From Pseudoalteromonas citrea (GTDB lineage: Bacteria; Pseudomonadota; Gammaproteobacteria; Enterobacterales; Alteromonadaceae): a stretch of 64,000 nt of DNA. The position numbers and the translations under genes were made by a program. Location: NCBI RefSeq assembly GCF_000238375.3, contig NZ_AHBZ03000021.1:1-64000 (forward strand). The letters run 5' to 3'. Of the stretch, positions 17,716 to 26,795 are shown piece by piece (the stretch's first letter is position 1; the number at the start of each line of letters is the position of its first letter). Below the pieces are notes generated by a model that did no database searches, was not told where the DNA came from, and worked only from the letters and a program-made list of their open reading frames with translations.

Positions 17716-18710
17716 TATGATTCCTTATCTATTGAGTCTAAATATTGTTGCTGCGTAAATTCGTATTTCTGTATGCGTTCAACCACTTGACCTAAACAGG
17801 TACTTTTACCTAAGTACTGTGGCTGCCCGAGTATGCACCCTTGAATAGGCTGCTCTATGGTTGTGATCATGACTTGCCATGTTAAGTCATGTGGTAATTG
17901 TGATTGCAGTAAGCGAGCCAGTAACTGACCTTGATGTTCGTTAGGGTAAAATGGCTGCGCACTTTTCGCCGACATAGGCCCAAGCTCTATGAACAACACG
18001 GTGCCAGTTGCCAGCGCTTGTTTGCCTAACACCATATTGTCTCCAAGCACAGATCCCATCGGATCTCCAATTTTACTTGGCTGCAAAATGGTATGCCATG
18101 TTGCCCGTGTATCGTCTATTTCAATACAACTAATCGCTAGCTCCGCTTTTAATAATTGCGTTAGCCCCGCGGCACTGGTTTGTTTCAAACTTGCTATACC
18201 CGTTTGCACTCTACCTTGACTTTGCTTTGCCAGTACCGCATTCATTATGTCATCGAATTGATTTGAACCAATGCCTGACATTGTCAATTGTGATTTTTTC
18301 CATGCTTGGTAAATTTGGCAATACAATACATGATTAAACATGTCTAAAAACACACGGGTACATTGTCCGACTTCTTCATCATTCGCGGCTTGCTCTAACA
18401 CATAATGGGGCATGGGTGCATCGACGCCATATAACCCCAAAAATGCTGACTCTAAGACTATCGTACCGCTGCCATCAGGGTCTAAGTAACAGGCTCTTAC
18501 ATCGGTTGCAGGAAAGCCTAGCTCTTTAAATGATTTAAATTTAACGCGCTGGCTAACACCTTGCTGGACTTCACCATTAATTGCCCAGTGCTGCTCAAGT
18601 AGCCCCATCGCTTTAAACAAACTGAACCGCCAAGGTTCATTGAGTAATTGCGCAATAGGCTCAGGTAATTTTGCCCAATGAGGAGAGAATGGCTTATCAT
18701 GCAACATCAT
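17715..18710 (-). CDS. tssG: T6SS baseplate protein TssG
   Basis: From ATG at 18710, which overlaps the tssF stop as ATGA, the protein has 331 residues. A start at 18749 would give 13 more residues and a 43-bp overlap, and is less likely. TssG features seen: EPWRFSLFKAMGLLEQ near the N-terminus, VKFKSFKELGFPATDV, VLESAFLGLYGVDAPMPHYV, and a C-terminal domain with GTVLFIELGPM. TssG forms the baseplate wedge with TssE, TssF and TssK. It lies between tssF and clpV with overlaps on both sides. Confidence 0.9.
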   Translation of the reverse strand: MMLHDKPFSPHWAKLPEPIAQLLNEPWRFSLFKAMGLLEQHWAINGEVQQGVSQRVKFKSFKELGFPATDVRACYLDPDGSGTIVLESAFLGLYGVDAPMPHYVLEQAANDEEVGQCTRVFLDMFNHVLYCQIYQAWKKSQLTMSGIGSNQFDDIMNAVLAKQSQGRVQTGIASLKQTSAAGLTQLLKAELAISCIEIDDTRATWHTILQPSKIGDPMGSVLGDNMVLGKQALATGTVLFIELGPMSAKSAQPFYPNEHQGQLLARLLQSQLPHDLTWQVMITTIEQPIQGCILGQPQYLGKSTCLGQVVERIQKYEFTQQQYLDSIDKES

Positions 18711-20419
18711 ACTTGCGCACTCTTGCCTGGTTCTATCTCCCATACCCATTCATGATAACTAGGTAAACAAGTCACTCTGGTCTGTACACACTCATTAAGA
18801 GGCGCATATAAAATAAAAAAGTGATGTAATAAGGTGCAAAAATGATAGGCATCTGACGCGCACACAAATTTAGTTTCATCAACATGTAAGTGCACTTCAA
18901 GCCCTTTGACAAAAATACCGCGCTTTACAATGCTCATAGGCTGAATATGAATTGCTTGAAGGCTGTCAATACGATTGCGGTTTTCTAGTCTTGATGACCA
19001 ATCAAACAAAGCCAATATTTTTCGCAGTTCAACCGACTGTGTTAACTGCGAAAACTTGATGTTTAACAAGCTAATTAGTTGCCAGTGCTTTTCTTGCTCA
19101 GGGCAAGGTAAAAATTGGCTCGGTCGCGTTATATTTTGTACATCGACCACATTGGGCATATCATGCCTGCCCTTATTGATATCGCCCTCTTGTAACAACT
19201 GCCTCGGCCAACCGCCATTGAATGCCGTCATATCTACCGACAAAGTTTCTAAGCAATCAGTAAAGGGTAATTGTAAATAAAAGCTTGGAAAAGGCGCGCC
19301 GACTTGCCTTTGTACAAGTGAAAATAGCCGCTTTTCTTCTTGATAAACACTGTTATACCGCGACGTATATTTATATTCTTGCCCGGTATGTGCATTGCGT
19401 GCTGTGACATCATTGACTGAAAAGCAGTATATATGACTGTCGTGGTTATCTTCGGGTGTGACCATATAGTCGGTTCGATTGGGCTCGGTTTGCATTGGGG
19501 TACTTTGGTGCTCAAATAAGTTCACTGCCAATGCACAATTTAATACAATGTTTTGCTCCGACAGTTTATGCCCTGGCGGCAGCTTAATATCATTATGAAA
19601 CACCAACTCAAACTCATTGACGTCTTCAGGAAGCTCAATACCTTTTAAACCAGTAAAATTGACAAAATAGCTGCGGTCTTTGGCATTAAAGTAATCTAAT
19701 AATAACGCGTATCCCGGGTGAGACTTTTCTGCAGTGGGTAACACCGCACCCGTTTGGTTCATAAATTCTGCGTTGCACTGTTTCGCTGCTAATTTACGGT
19801 TATATTGAGTTTGATTCGGCCCAAAATCTAACGTCACTGGCGTATGCGCCGTTGTCAAAAAGTGGAACAGACAGCTGCATAATGGTGTATCGCCTTGCAA
19901 GTAAAATCGCAAATTATTTAAGTGATAGTCTGCGGTTTCACCTTGGCATCGCCACGCTAATCTGATCCGAATTTGCGCCCCGTTATGGGCATCTTTATAC
20001 GAGACGCCAGTCACTTGTAAGGGTACCAGTGAAGTCAATTCAGTGGTGGTAAAATGGCATTGCATGGCGTTGACTGAATTAGACTGCGAACTCACCGTCA
20101 TTCCACGCGCAATATCAATGTTTGTCTGCATCATCAATTTAGGAGAAAACTGCAAAATACACGTAGAAGGGTAATAACTAAGCAGTATGGGGCACAGTTG
20201 CCTTAACACCTGCTCCGATACTTCTGGCAAACTCTCATCCAGACGCTTTTGCGTATAAGCTGTTAAATACGCGACACCTTCAAGCAACCTTTCAATGTGA
20301 GGATCTCTGTCTTTTAGTGCGTCAATATTTAACATGCTGGCATGCTCAGGGTAATGCTGAGCAAATTGTTTACCTGCTTGTGTTAATAGCCTCATTTGGG
20401 CATCAAAATATTGCTGCAT
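18707..20419 (-). CDS. tssF: T6SS baseplate protein TssF
   Basis: This 570-residue protein has the TssF hallmarks: MQQYFDAQMRLLTQAGKQFAQHYPEHA at the start (shown here in part by YFDAQMRLL), DPHIERLLEGVAYLTAYTQ, and SEQVLRQLCPILLSYYPS, then a beta-rich middle, and a C-terminal part with FVKGLEVHLHVDE. TssF pairs with TssG in the wedge complex at the cytoplasmic baseplate. It follows tssE by 13 bp and overlaps tssG by 4 bp. Length is normal for the family, about 580 residues. Confidence 0.93.
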   Translation of the reverse strand: MQQYFDAQMRLLTQAGKQFAQHYPEHASMLNIDALKDRDPHIERLLEGVAYLTAYTQKRLDESLPEVSEQVLRQLCPILLSYYPSTCILQFSPKLMMQTNIDIARGMTVSSQSNSVNAMQCHFTTTELTSLVPLQVTGVSYKDAHNGAQIRIRLAWRCQGETADYHLNNLRFYLQGDTPLCSCLFHFLTTAHTPVTLDFGPNQTQYNRKLAAKQCNAEFMNQTGAVLPTAEKSHPGYALLLDYFNAKDRSYFVNFTGLKGIELPEDVNEFELVFHNDIKLPPGHKLSEQNIVLNCALAVNLFEHQSTPMQTEPNRTDYMVTPEDNHDSHIYCFSVNDVTARNAHTGQEYKYTSRYNSVYQEEKRLFSLVQRQVGAPFPSFYLQLPFTDCLETLSVDMTAFNGGWPRQLLQEGDINKGRHDMPNVVDVQNITRPSQFLPCPEQEKHWQLISLLNIKFSQLTQSVELRKILALFDWSSRLENRNRIDSLQAIHIQPMSIVKRGIFVKGLEVHLHVDETKFVCASDAYHFCTLLHHFFILYAPLNECVQTRVTCLPSYHEWVWEIEPGKSAQV

Positions 20420-20432
20420 TATTACTCCAAAA

Positions 20433-20834
20433 TTACCGTTTTTTCATAGTGTTTATGTTGGCTTTTCCACCAGATGCAAAACGTGTATTCAAGTGAATCG
20501 TATTTCCATTTTTTAAATATGCCGTAATATCAAACCGTATCACGCAGTTTTCTTCTTTTATATCAACAGGAATAACCAGTGCGCTGGTCACTCTAGGCTC
20601 GTACTTTTCAATCAATTGCTTAACTTCGTTCGCCAATTCATGTTGTGAATAAGGCAAACCTTCGTAAATGTCTTCTACATCTGGTAATCCGTAATCACTC
20701 AAATGCTTTAACACGCCTCTGCGTGCATTCAATAGCTGTGTAAGGTGATGAACCACACTTTTTGCTTCATATTCAATAGGATCGAGGCGAACTTGGCGTC
20801 GCGCCGGTTGCGACAAAAAATCAAATAAAGCCAT
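20433..20834 (-). CDS. tssE: T6SS baseplate protein TssE (gp25-like)
   Basis: The 133 residues from ATG at 20834 follow an AAGGG site ten bases upstream; the upstream TTG at 20843 has no usable ribosome site. It matches the GPW/gp25 fold: MALFDFLSQP start, SVVHHLTQLLNARRGVL, LPDVEDIYEGLPYSQHELANEVKQLIEKYEPRV, and FDITAYLKNG (quoted in pieces). TssE is the small wedge protein at the baseplate-sheath junction. It sits between hcp and tssF. The usual C-terminal basic tail is present (KANINTMKKR). Confidence 0.9.
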   Translation of the reverse strand: MALFDFLSQPARRQVRLDPIEYEAKSVVHHLTQLLNARRGVLKHLSDYGLPDVEDIYEGLPYSQHELANEVKQLIEKYEPRVTSALVIPVDIKEENCVIRFDITAYLKNGNTIHLNTRFASGGKANINTMKKR

Positions 20835-20907
20835 GAAAAACAACCCTTGTGAGTCAATAAATAGGGGCTATTTGCACAGCCCCTATTGCATTACTTAATG
20901 CTGAAAA

Positions 20908-21393
20908 TTATCGACCTTCTGTCCAAGAGTCAGAGAATTCGATATTTCCATCAAGGTAAGTCCACGTAATACGCTTATAACGCATACATACTGTTTCAAG
21001 ATGTGGGTAACGCTCTTTATCCAAATCTTTTACGTTATGCATTGAAGGCGAGATAGAGGTAATTTTTACGTCTTCTAATTTATGGCAGAAATACTCGCGT
21101 TCAGTACCTGTATCATCGATACGGTACCATTTGAGTTCCAGTTGCTTTAACGTTTGACCGTTTGAGCACGCCTTATATAAATAAGGGGTTGATGCATCAA
21201 CAGCCTTAGTGATCACAAATGGTTCGTGTTTACGAGTACCTGTTAGTTCACCAGTGTCGTTGTCCGTAGGAATACGCAATTCATGATCAAAGTGAAGGAT
21301 CTCAATCGAACCCTCACGTTCTGCAACAGTTACAGAACCTTTAACGTCATTGCCTTGGTCATCCTTTAACCACATATACGCTGGAATTGCCAT
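20908..21393 (-). CDS. hcp: T6SS tube protein Hcp (TssD)
   Basis: This 161-residue Hcp begins MAIPAYMWLKDDQGNDVKGS and contains EGSIEILHFDHELRIPTD, KHEPFVITKAVDASTPYLYKA and ITSISPSMHNVKD, all canonical. Hexameric Hcp rings form the inner tube and are secreted. A strong ribosome site (AAAAGGAG) lies 9 bases before the ATG, in line with high expression. A 150-bp region with a stable hairpin at 21511-21536 separates it from the secreted-protein gene upstream. This could protect a processed hcp transcript, but no separate promoter was identified with confidence. Confidence 0.95.
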   Translation of the reverse strand: MAIPAYMWLKDDQGNDVKGSVTVAEREGSIEILHFDHELRIPTDNDTGELTGTRKHEPFVITKAVDASTPYLYKACSNGQTLKQLELKWYRIDDTGTEREYFCHKLEDVKITSISPSMHNVKDLDKERYPHLETVCMRYKRITWTYLDGNIEFSDSWTEGR

Positions 21394-21509
21394 TTCTTTA
21401 TTCTCCTTTTAAAATAAGTTTGTTTCCTAAAATTGGCATATTGCAGACTGCATTAACGTCGCGGTCTGCTCCCCAAAAAGCCCTACGCTTTATGCCATGG
21501 GGAAACATG

Positions 21510-21548
21510 TCCCAAGTTGGCTGCAACCAACTTGGGGCAATTCTTTAC
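21510..21548. repeat. Hairpin repeat, copy at the 3' end of the secreted-protein gene
   Basis: A 39-bp element holds the perfect inverted repeat CCCAAGTTGG-CTGCAA-CCAACTTGGG plus a GCAATT tail. On the transcribed minus strand it overlaps the TAA of the gene at 21545-22024 and lies upstream of hcp. It recurs at 22044-22082 with one mismatch. There is no T-tract on the minus strand, so it is not a classical terminator for this operon. Confidence 0.85.
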
Positions 21549-22024
21549 AAAGACGGATTATCTAGCTCTAGTATTAGCGACATCGCGTCAAATGGAGTTT
21601 GCAAAACAGCTAACTTTTCGAAATATTGCTGTACACTTTTAGGTAATTGCTTAAATTTATACTCTGCGTCTAATTCAGATACCCAAGTACTTGAAACAAA
21701 GCTATCGATATCACTCATCCTTTTACTTGGCGTAACTGCTTTGTAAAAATAAGCTGCTTTTAAAAAACCTTCGTACTGAATTTTCATACAAGTACTCAGC
21801 GCAGAATAATGCATATAATCAATAGCGGTCTTTGTCATTTCTAAGCTGATCTCATCAATTTGTAATTCAGCGCTGCTTATTTTCTTCGCATTTGAAAAGC
21901 ATTTGTCCATTTGTTTTTCAAATGCGACTGTTGCTACCTGTAGCTTTTGCTTTGCAAAAAACACTTTATTATCACTGGCTACTGCGTTGGTATAAGCCAA
22001 AAGCAAACTAAATAGACAGATCAT
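21545..22024 (-). CDS. Secreted protein of unknown function inside the T6SS operon
   Basis: This is a 159-residue protein from ATG at 22024 (AAAGGAG seven bases upstream; a longer reading from 22060 runs through the hairpin repeat). A signal peptide is clear (MICLFSLLLAYTNAVAS, cleavage after AVA-S). The mature protein is helical and contains two Cys (DKCFSNAK, LSTCMKIQ). No family is recognised. It sits between tssC and hcp, where T6SS operons normally have nothing, and is bracketed by two copies of a 39-bp hairpin repeat, suggesting insertion as a cassette. Periplasmic location is inferred; a periplasmic immunity or accessory protein is possible but unproven. Confidence 0.65.
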   Translation of the reverse strand: MICLFSLLLAYTNAVASDNKVFFAKQKLQVATVAFEKQMDKCFSNAKKISSAELQIDEISLEMTKTAIDYMHYSALSTCMKIQYEGFLKAAYFYKAVTPSKRMSDIDSFVSSTWVSELDAEYKFKQLPKSVQQYFEKLAVLQTPFDAMSLILELDNPSL

Positions 22025-22043
22025 TTTTAAACTCCTTTTAATC

Positions 22044-22082
22044 TCCCAAGTTGGCTGCAACCAACTTGGGGCAATTTTTTAC
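22044..22082. repeat. Hairpin repeat, copy at the 5' side of the secreted-protein gene
   Basis: This is the second copy of the 39-bp element (CCCAAGTTGG-CTGCAA-CCAACTTGGG then GCAATTTTTTAC), 534 bp from the first and in the same orientation. The plus strand shows a short T run after the stem, so it could act as a terminator only against antisense transcription. It lies 65 bp after the tssC stop. Confidence 0.85.
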
Positions 22083-22147
22083 TTACAGTTTCAAACTAAC
22101 ACCTAAAACTGTCGTTAAATCCGTTTTACAGGAGTGACATCAGGCAG

Positions 22148-23674
22148 TCATTTTTCCCCGGGCATCTGTCCTACGAGTGCTAAACGCACATCAATACCTT
22201 CCACTTGAAAGTGCGGAACCACGTAGGTGTTTACACGGTAATAACCTGGATTGCCTGGTATTTCTGATACCGTTACTTTGGCGTCTTTGAGTGGGTGTGT
22301 AGCAATCAGAGATTCATCTGGGTTGTTCATTTTTGTAACCAATGCGCCTAGCCAGTCATTCAATTGCTGCTCAAGTTCGTGACGTGGCTTACTTGAACCA
22401 ATATTTTCACGCTGAATAACTTTCAGGTAATGTGCAATACGTGACACCAAGAAAATATACGGTAACCTTGAATTGATCCGCGCATTCGCTGACGCCTCTG
22501 GGGTTTCGAATATTTGCGGCTTTTGCGCACTATTCGCCGAGAAGAAACACGCAAAATCAGAGTTTTTATAATAACTTAATGGTATAAACCCCTGATTAGC
22601 AAACTCCAGTTCTTTGGTTTCTGAGATCAAAACTTCAGTTGGGATCTTGGTTTCTGAGCCTCTGCCGGCTTCAAAAGAATGCAGTGGTAAATTATCAACC
22701 CGCCCCCCTGATTGTGGCCCGCGAATATTAACGGCCCATCCATTGTCGTGAAAACTACCAATAATATTGGCTGCAAATGCAAACGTTGCATTGCCCCACA
22801 AATAACGCTCATGGTGCTCACAACTCACATCTTCTTGATAGTTGAAATTGCGGATCGGATTCATATCGCCATATGGCAAACGCATTAAAAAGCGTGGAAA
22901 TGCCAAACCGATATAGCGGGCATCTTCAGACTCTCTAAAGTTCTTCCAGCGTAAGAACTCCGCCCGTTCCATATATGAGCCAAGATCTTGTATTTTTGAC
23001 ACTTCTTCTAGTGAATCTTTTAAGAAAAACTTAGGCCCTACACTGCCCATAAACGGGCAATGTGCCGCTGCTGAGACTCGAGATATCTCTTGCAAAAGAG
23101 AAATGTCTGGTGCGGAGCAGTCAAACTCAAAGTTAGATACCATGGTAGAAATGGGTTCGCCACCAGGGGTGTCATATTCAGCAGTGTATACATGTTTATA
23201 CAGTGCTGACTGCGTCGTATCAGGTGCTTCTTCAAAATCATCGCGCAATGTTTCTTTATCAACATCAAGCATTTCTAATTTCACATTGGCATTGTTGGGC
23301 GAACGGTTTATCAAATAGCGTAATGAGCGCCAAGCAGATTCGACTTTTTGGAAATTGGCATGATGTAAAATCTCGTCCAACTGCGTCGAAATAATTCGAT
23401 CAACTTTTGCGATATACTCATCAAGTAACAGCTTATCAATTCGAGATACTTCAACATCACTGCTGCCTGCCATATCTAAAAATACATTAATGGCTGCAGT
23501 CAGGCGCTCATTGGCGTTGGTTTCTGCTAAATTACCTGCATCACGAAACGTGTCTAAACTGATCTCTTCATCAACTGGCTTGATGTCCACTAGTCCACAA
23601 ATTGTTTCATACGTTGAAGTTGCGATTGTTTGCTCGACTTTCCCTGCCACATTTAGTTCTTCATGCATCGACAT
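22148..23674 (-). CDS. tssC: T6SS contractile sheath large subunit TssC (VipB)
   Basis: The 508 residues carry TssC signatures: SRIDKLLLDEYIAKVDRIIS, HHANFQKVESAWRSLRYLI, FEFDCSAPDISLLQEIS, then WKNFRESEDARYIGLAFPRFLMRLPYG (in pieces) and the C-terminal GNPGYYRVNTYVVPHFQ. With TssB it forms the sheath that contracts to fire the Hcp tube. The N-terminal ~50 residues probably hold the ClpV-binding helix. AAAGGAAT precedes the ATG; tssB ends 15 bp upstream. Confidence 0.96.
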   Translation of the reverse strand: MSMHEELNVAGKVEQTIATSTYETICGLVDIKPVDEEISLDTFRDAGNLAETNANERLTAAINVFLDMAGSSDVEVSRIDKLLLDEYIAKVDRIISTQLDEILHHANFQKVESAWRSLRYLINRSPNNANVKLEMLDVDKETLRDDFEEAPDTTQSALYKHVYTAEYDTPGGEPISTMVSNFEFDCSAPDISLLQEISRVSAAAHCPFMGSVGPKFFLKDSLEEVSKIQDLGSYMERAEFLRWKNFRESEDARYIGLAFPRFLMRLPYGDMNPIRNFNYQEDVSCEHHERYLWGNATFAFAANIIGSFHDNGWAVNIRGPQSGGRVDNLPLHSFEAGRGSETKIPTEVLISETKELEFANQGFIPLSYYKNSDFACFFSANSAQKPQIFETPEASANARINSRLPYIFLVSRIAHYLKVIQRENIGSSKPRHELEQQLNDWLGALVTKMNNPDESLIATHPLKDAKVTVSEIPGNPGYYRVNTYVVPHFQVEGIDVRLALVGQMPGEK

Positions 23675-23689
23675 GATAAATTCCTTTTT

Positions 23690-24208
23690 CTATTGTTCTG
23701 GTTGTTTGTCTAGGTCCGACGCTAACGGCGCTATCTCATCTAAGCGCGTTTTAAGTTGATTGAGCTCTGGTTGATTTTGCAATACTCGCTCAAGCTCTTT
23801 ACGCAATGTTGAGTTATCTAAAAGGTTAGATTTAAGATCTCGCAACAAATTACGCATCGACATCATTTTATTCAGTTCAGGCACCTGAGAAGCCACACTT
23901 TCTGGGTCAAATGCTTTAAACGAATCAAACGTTAAATTTACGCCAATTTCCCCTTCCCCTTGGATTTTATTTTTAACCTGAAATTGTGCTTTTGGAGACA
24001 TGTCTTTCAAAACTTGTTCGATATTATTTTTATTGATAGCAACCCGCTCACGCTCTGCAAGTTCTTGATCATTTTTACCATTTGAATAATCTCCAACCAC
24101 CAACATTTTTAATGGCAATTCACTTTTTTGTGTCGCGCCGTCGGTGTCTAACTCCAATGCAATATTAATGCGTGCTCTTGGGATCTCTTTTTGAAATGTG
24201 TCTGACAT
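23690..24208 (-). CDS. tssB: T6SS contractile sheath small subunit TssB (VipA)
   Basis: From ATG at 24208 (AAAGGAA five bases upstream) the protein has 172 residues; the upstream start at 24244 would add a non-conserved 12-residue leader. It shows the TssB pattern: FQKEIPRARINIALEL, ELPLKMLVVGDYSNG, ERERVAINKNNIEQVLKDM, VNLTFDSFKAFDPESVASQV and a C-terminal LRDLKSNLLDN. It pairs with TssC to build the sheath. It lies between tssA (66 bp) and tssC (15 bp). Confidence 0.95.
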   Translation of the reverse strand: MSDTFQKEIPRARINIALELDTDGATQKSELPLKMLVVGDYSNGKNDQELAERERVAINKNNIEQVLKDMSPKAQFQVKNKIQGEGEIGVNLTFDSFKAFDPESVASQVPELNKMMSMRNLLRDLKSNLLDNSTLRKELERVLQNQPELNQLKTRLDEIAPLASDLDKQPEQ

Positions 24209-24274
24209 GCTTATTCCTTTGCTTAGTTGTGTTAAGTAAGCCAACTGTCACAGCGTCAACCGTGCTGGCTAGTT

Positions 24275-25798
24275 TTATATCCAGCCAATGGCTGAGGTTG
24301 TATTCGTTATGAGCATTTTTTGCGTTAAAGACTCTGCTAGTTGCTTAAACTCGTCATCTTGTTCAGGCAACGCCACAAAACACTGCTGGGCATATCGCCA
24401 AACATGCATTGCAAAGTCACGATGCCATGCGGCCAGTTGCTGTGTTTCAACTTGATCAATGAGTTTCAAAAAAAGTGGCTTTGCAAGCACGGGGTTGTCT
24501 GCGCGCATTAACACCCTTGCTTTGAGCAGATCTGCACGGGCTTTTGAGTAAGCACAGTTTTGCGGTAGCTCATCGACCCGCTGTAGCGCTTGGTGTAGCT
24601 TGGCATCATCTGCCAATGAAAATGCACTTTTTTGAATGTCTTCATCAGGTGCTTTCACTGCACTGCTTGCTTGCGGTGTTATCGATTCTTTTATTTCATC
24701 TAACACGGTTTTGCTTTTAGCTGAGCAAAATGGTGTACCATCGTCATAGGTGAGCGAAAGCAAACCAGCGCACTCATTTATCAGCGCCAATACTTGTACT
24801 GATAACCAGCGTTCGAGGTTACCTAACCCTAACTTTCTTAGCAGCTCGATAGTCAATACTTGTAAATTTAAGTTAAAGTGCATCGCTCCTTCCATGAACA
24901 AAGCCTCTGCTTTAATCAACCCTTGCTCATGATCTGCATTCATTAATGCGTTTTCGATAGGTGCAAATGCAGCAGTTCTGGGCGCCGGTAGCCGCGTTTT
25001 ACCTTGTTCATTCGGGGGCAGCTTTAAGCCTGACCAACGCGTGGCTCTTGCCATTTTGACCATTCGTTCATAACGTTTGGCTTCTTTGTCGTAGCTGATC
25101 AGTACACGAGTTTGCGCAATGAATACGCTATCTGAGTCTATGTTTTTAACCACACCAGCACCCTGTTGAGTCGGTTCAATCTGTGCAGGTGACGCTATAT
25201 CTTGAGTACCTTGGCTGGACATAGCCTCTGCTGGTGATTCAATGACCAACGGGTTGCTTTTGCACCCTTGTTCAATCCATTGTGTCAGATCAGCCAAAGG
25301 GCCAGCTTCTTCATCTAATTGCCGCGCGCTACTTTGACCATACTCGTTAACTTGTATGTTTAACGCATGCCATTGCTGCGCTGTAGGCTGTTTATGTTGT
25401 TCAATAATGCCGCGTAACCGACCTTGCTGTTGTAAAAACCAAGTATGTACCGAGCCTCGGGCACGCGGTTTTAGCGGGTGAATATGCGCTGTAAATTCAT
25501 TCACCAGCGAATTAAACACACTCAATGACGCAATTAACCCTTCAACCCCATACTCACTTGATGCAGCCAAGCATGTATATGACATCACTCTTAAATCTTT
25601 GGTTTTTGTTGCAAGCAAGTCAGTACCTAATATAAATAATGCTTTGAAATCAACTTCGCCAACACCCGACGATGACGATTTAAGCGCTTTAAAGCTGTCT
25701 TCATATTTAAGGTCTTCACCACACGCATTATTAATCAATGGTGTAATGAGCGCATCATGCCAAAGTGCCCAGCTTTCATGTGTATGCGGCACACTCAT
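24275..25798 (-). CDS. tssA: T6SS sheath-assembly cap protein TssA (ImpA/VasJ type)
   Basis: This 507-residue protein has an ImpA N-terminal domain (~10-130: PLINNACGEDLKYEDSF, TKDLRVMSYTCLAASSEYG, HPLKPRARGSVHTWF). A Pro/Gln-rich linker follows, then a VasJ-type C-terminal half (FMEGAMHFNLNLQVLTIELL, GLGNLERWLSVQV). TssA binds the baseplate and the distal sheath end during polymerisation. The ATG overlaps the tagF stop as ATGA. The VasJ-like C-terminus suggests the longer TssA class. Confidence 0.85.
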   Translation of the reverse strand: MSVPHTHESWALWHDALITPLINNACGEDLKYEDSFKALKSSSSGVGEVDFKALFILGTDLLATKTKDLRVMSYTCLAASSEYGVEGLIASLSVFNSLVNEFTAHIHPLKPRARGSVHTWFLQQQGRLRGIIEQHKQPTAQQWHALNIQVNEYGQSSARQLDEEAGPLADLTQWIEQGCKSNPLVIESPAEAMSSQGTQDIASPAQIEPTQQGAGVVKNIDSDSVFIAQTRVLISYDKEAKRYERMVKMARATRWSGLKLPPNEQGKTRLPAPRTAAFAPIENALMNADHEQGLIKAEALFMEGAMHFNLNLQVLTIELLRKLGLGNLERWLSVQVLALINECAGLLSLTYDDGTPFCSAKSKTVLDEIKESITPQASSAVKAPDEDIQKSAFSLADDAKLHQALQRVDELPQNCAYSKARADLLKARVLMRADNPVLAKPLFLKLIDQVETQQLAAWHRDFAMHVWRYAQQCFVALPEQDDEFKQLAESLTQKMLITNTTSAIGWI

Positions 25799-26784
25799 AA
25801 CTTACTCCAGCGACGCAGTGCATCATAAATACTTAAGTTATCCATTTCCGCCAGGGCAAGGCAGCCACCGTCTGTGATCTGCTCTGTTTTTATCTCAGTC
25901 AGGTCAAGTACTGAATTGCTTTTTGTTTTGCTCATCCAAACCGCGTCAAAATATGAGGCGCTGACAGGACGTAAAAACAGTACTAGGCTCGCGGGCGTAT
26001 CCTGTGTTTCTAATTGATAAAACCACCAAGGTTGCCAATTGCGATCTGCCACCATTGTGCTGATCAAATGTAACCATACTGCGCCGACGAGCTGACTCCT
26101 TTTTCCAAAAGCCGGCATGGGTAGTTTCAAGCCAAATTGACTGCGCAAACACCCTCTATTCGCAATGGAATGCAGTAAGCCAATAAGCTGCGAAATAAAC
26201 TGCGCTCGCTGCTGTACTTGATCAAAGCCAATCGCTTGCCATAGCTCACTTATCTGAATCGTTCGTAATGAATCGATAGCCTCATTGTATTCAATGTCTT
26301 CACTTAACGTGCCCGTCAATGTTGAAAACTCATTGCAATACTGCTGCATTTGTTCAATAGAACTTGCCTCAATTACCCGTTCGTTAATATTTAAAATAGT
26401 GCTAAGTACATTAAATTTATTAAAAAATAAAAATGCAGGAGTGTGTTTATACTCTGCGTTTGGACAGTTCACATAGCTGGCAAACGGGTAACGCCGGGTG
26501 CTGCTGTCTTCGCTCGGCTGTAAGACACCTAAGAGGCTACTTTCATCCTGACTGCCCGACACATAAAACAACGAGGTGACTTCACTCGCCTGACTTTCAT
26601 CATATTGATGCTGACGTGTTAAAGAGGCATACCCTTCTTGCAACCAATGTTCAAACGCGATGCTCTCTCTGGTGCATACATTTAGCTTAACAAAGTCAGG
26701 CCTTAATGGCGTTTTCCCCATATACCCAAAGTGCTGCTGCTTTTTCAGTTGAGGAGATGATTTGCGTGTAAATAGCCCAAACAT
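25795..26784 (-). CDS. tagF: T6SS-associated protein TagF (ImpM)
   Basis: The 329 residues begin MFGLFTRKSS and contain HFGYMGKTPLRPDFVKLNV, TLLFYVSG-like VTSLFYVSGSQ, LGVLQPSEDSSTRRYPFASY and the conserved WWF near the C-terminus (NWQPWWFYQLE), matching TagF/ImpM (DUF2094). In Pseudomonas aeruginosa TagF represses T6SS assembly and is countered by PpkA phosphorylation of Fha. Here no ppkA, pppA or fha lies in the visible operon. It sits between tssM (11 bp) and tssA (4-bp overlap). Confidence 0.85.
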   Translation of the reverse strand: MFGLFTRKSSPQLKKQQHFGYMGKTPLRPDFVKLNVCTRESIAFEHWLQEGYASLTRQHQYDESQASEVTSLFYVSGSQDESSLLGVLQPSEDSSTRRYPFASYVNCPNAEYKHTPAFLFFNKFNVLSTILNINERVIEASSIEQMQQYCNEFSTLTGTLSEDIEYNEAIDSLRTIQISELWQAIGFDQVQQRAQFISQLIGLLHSIANRGCLRSQFGLKLPMPAFGKRSQLVGAVWLHLISTMVADRNWQPWWFYQLETQDTPASLVLFLRPVSASYFDAVWMSKTKSNSVLDLTEIKTEQITDGGCLALAEMDNLSIYDALRRWSKL

Positions 26785-26795
26785 ATATTTTCCTC

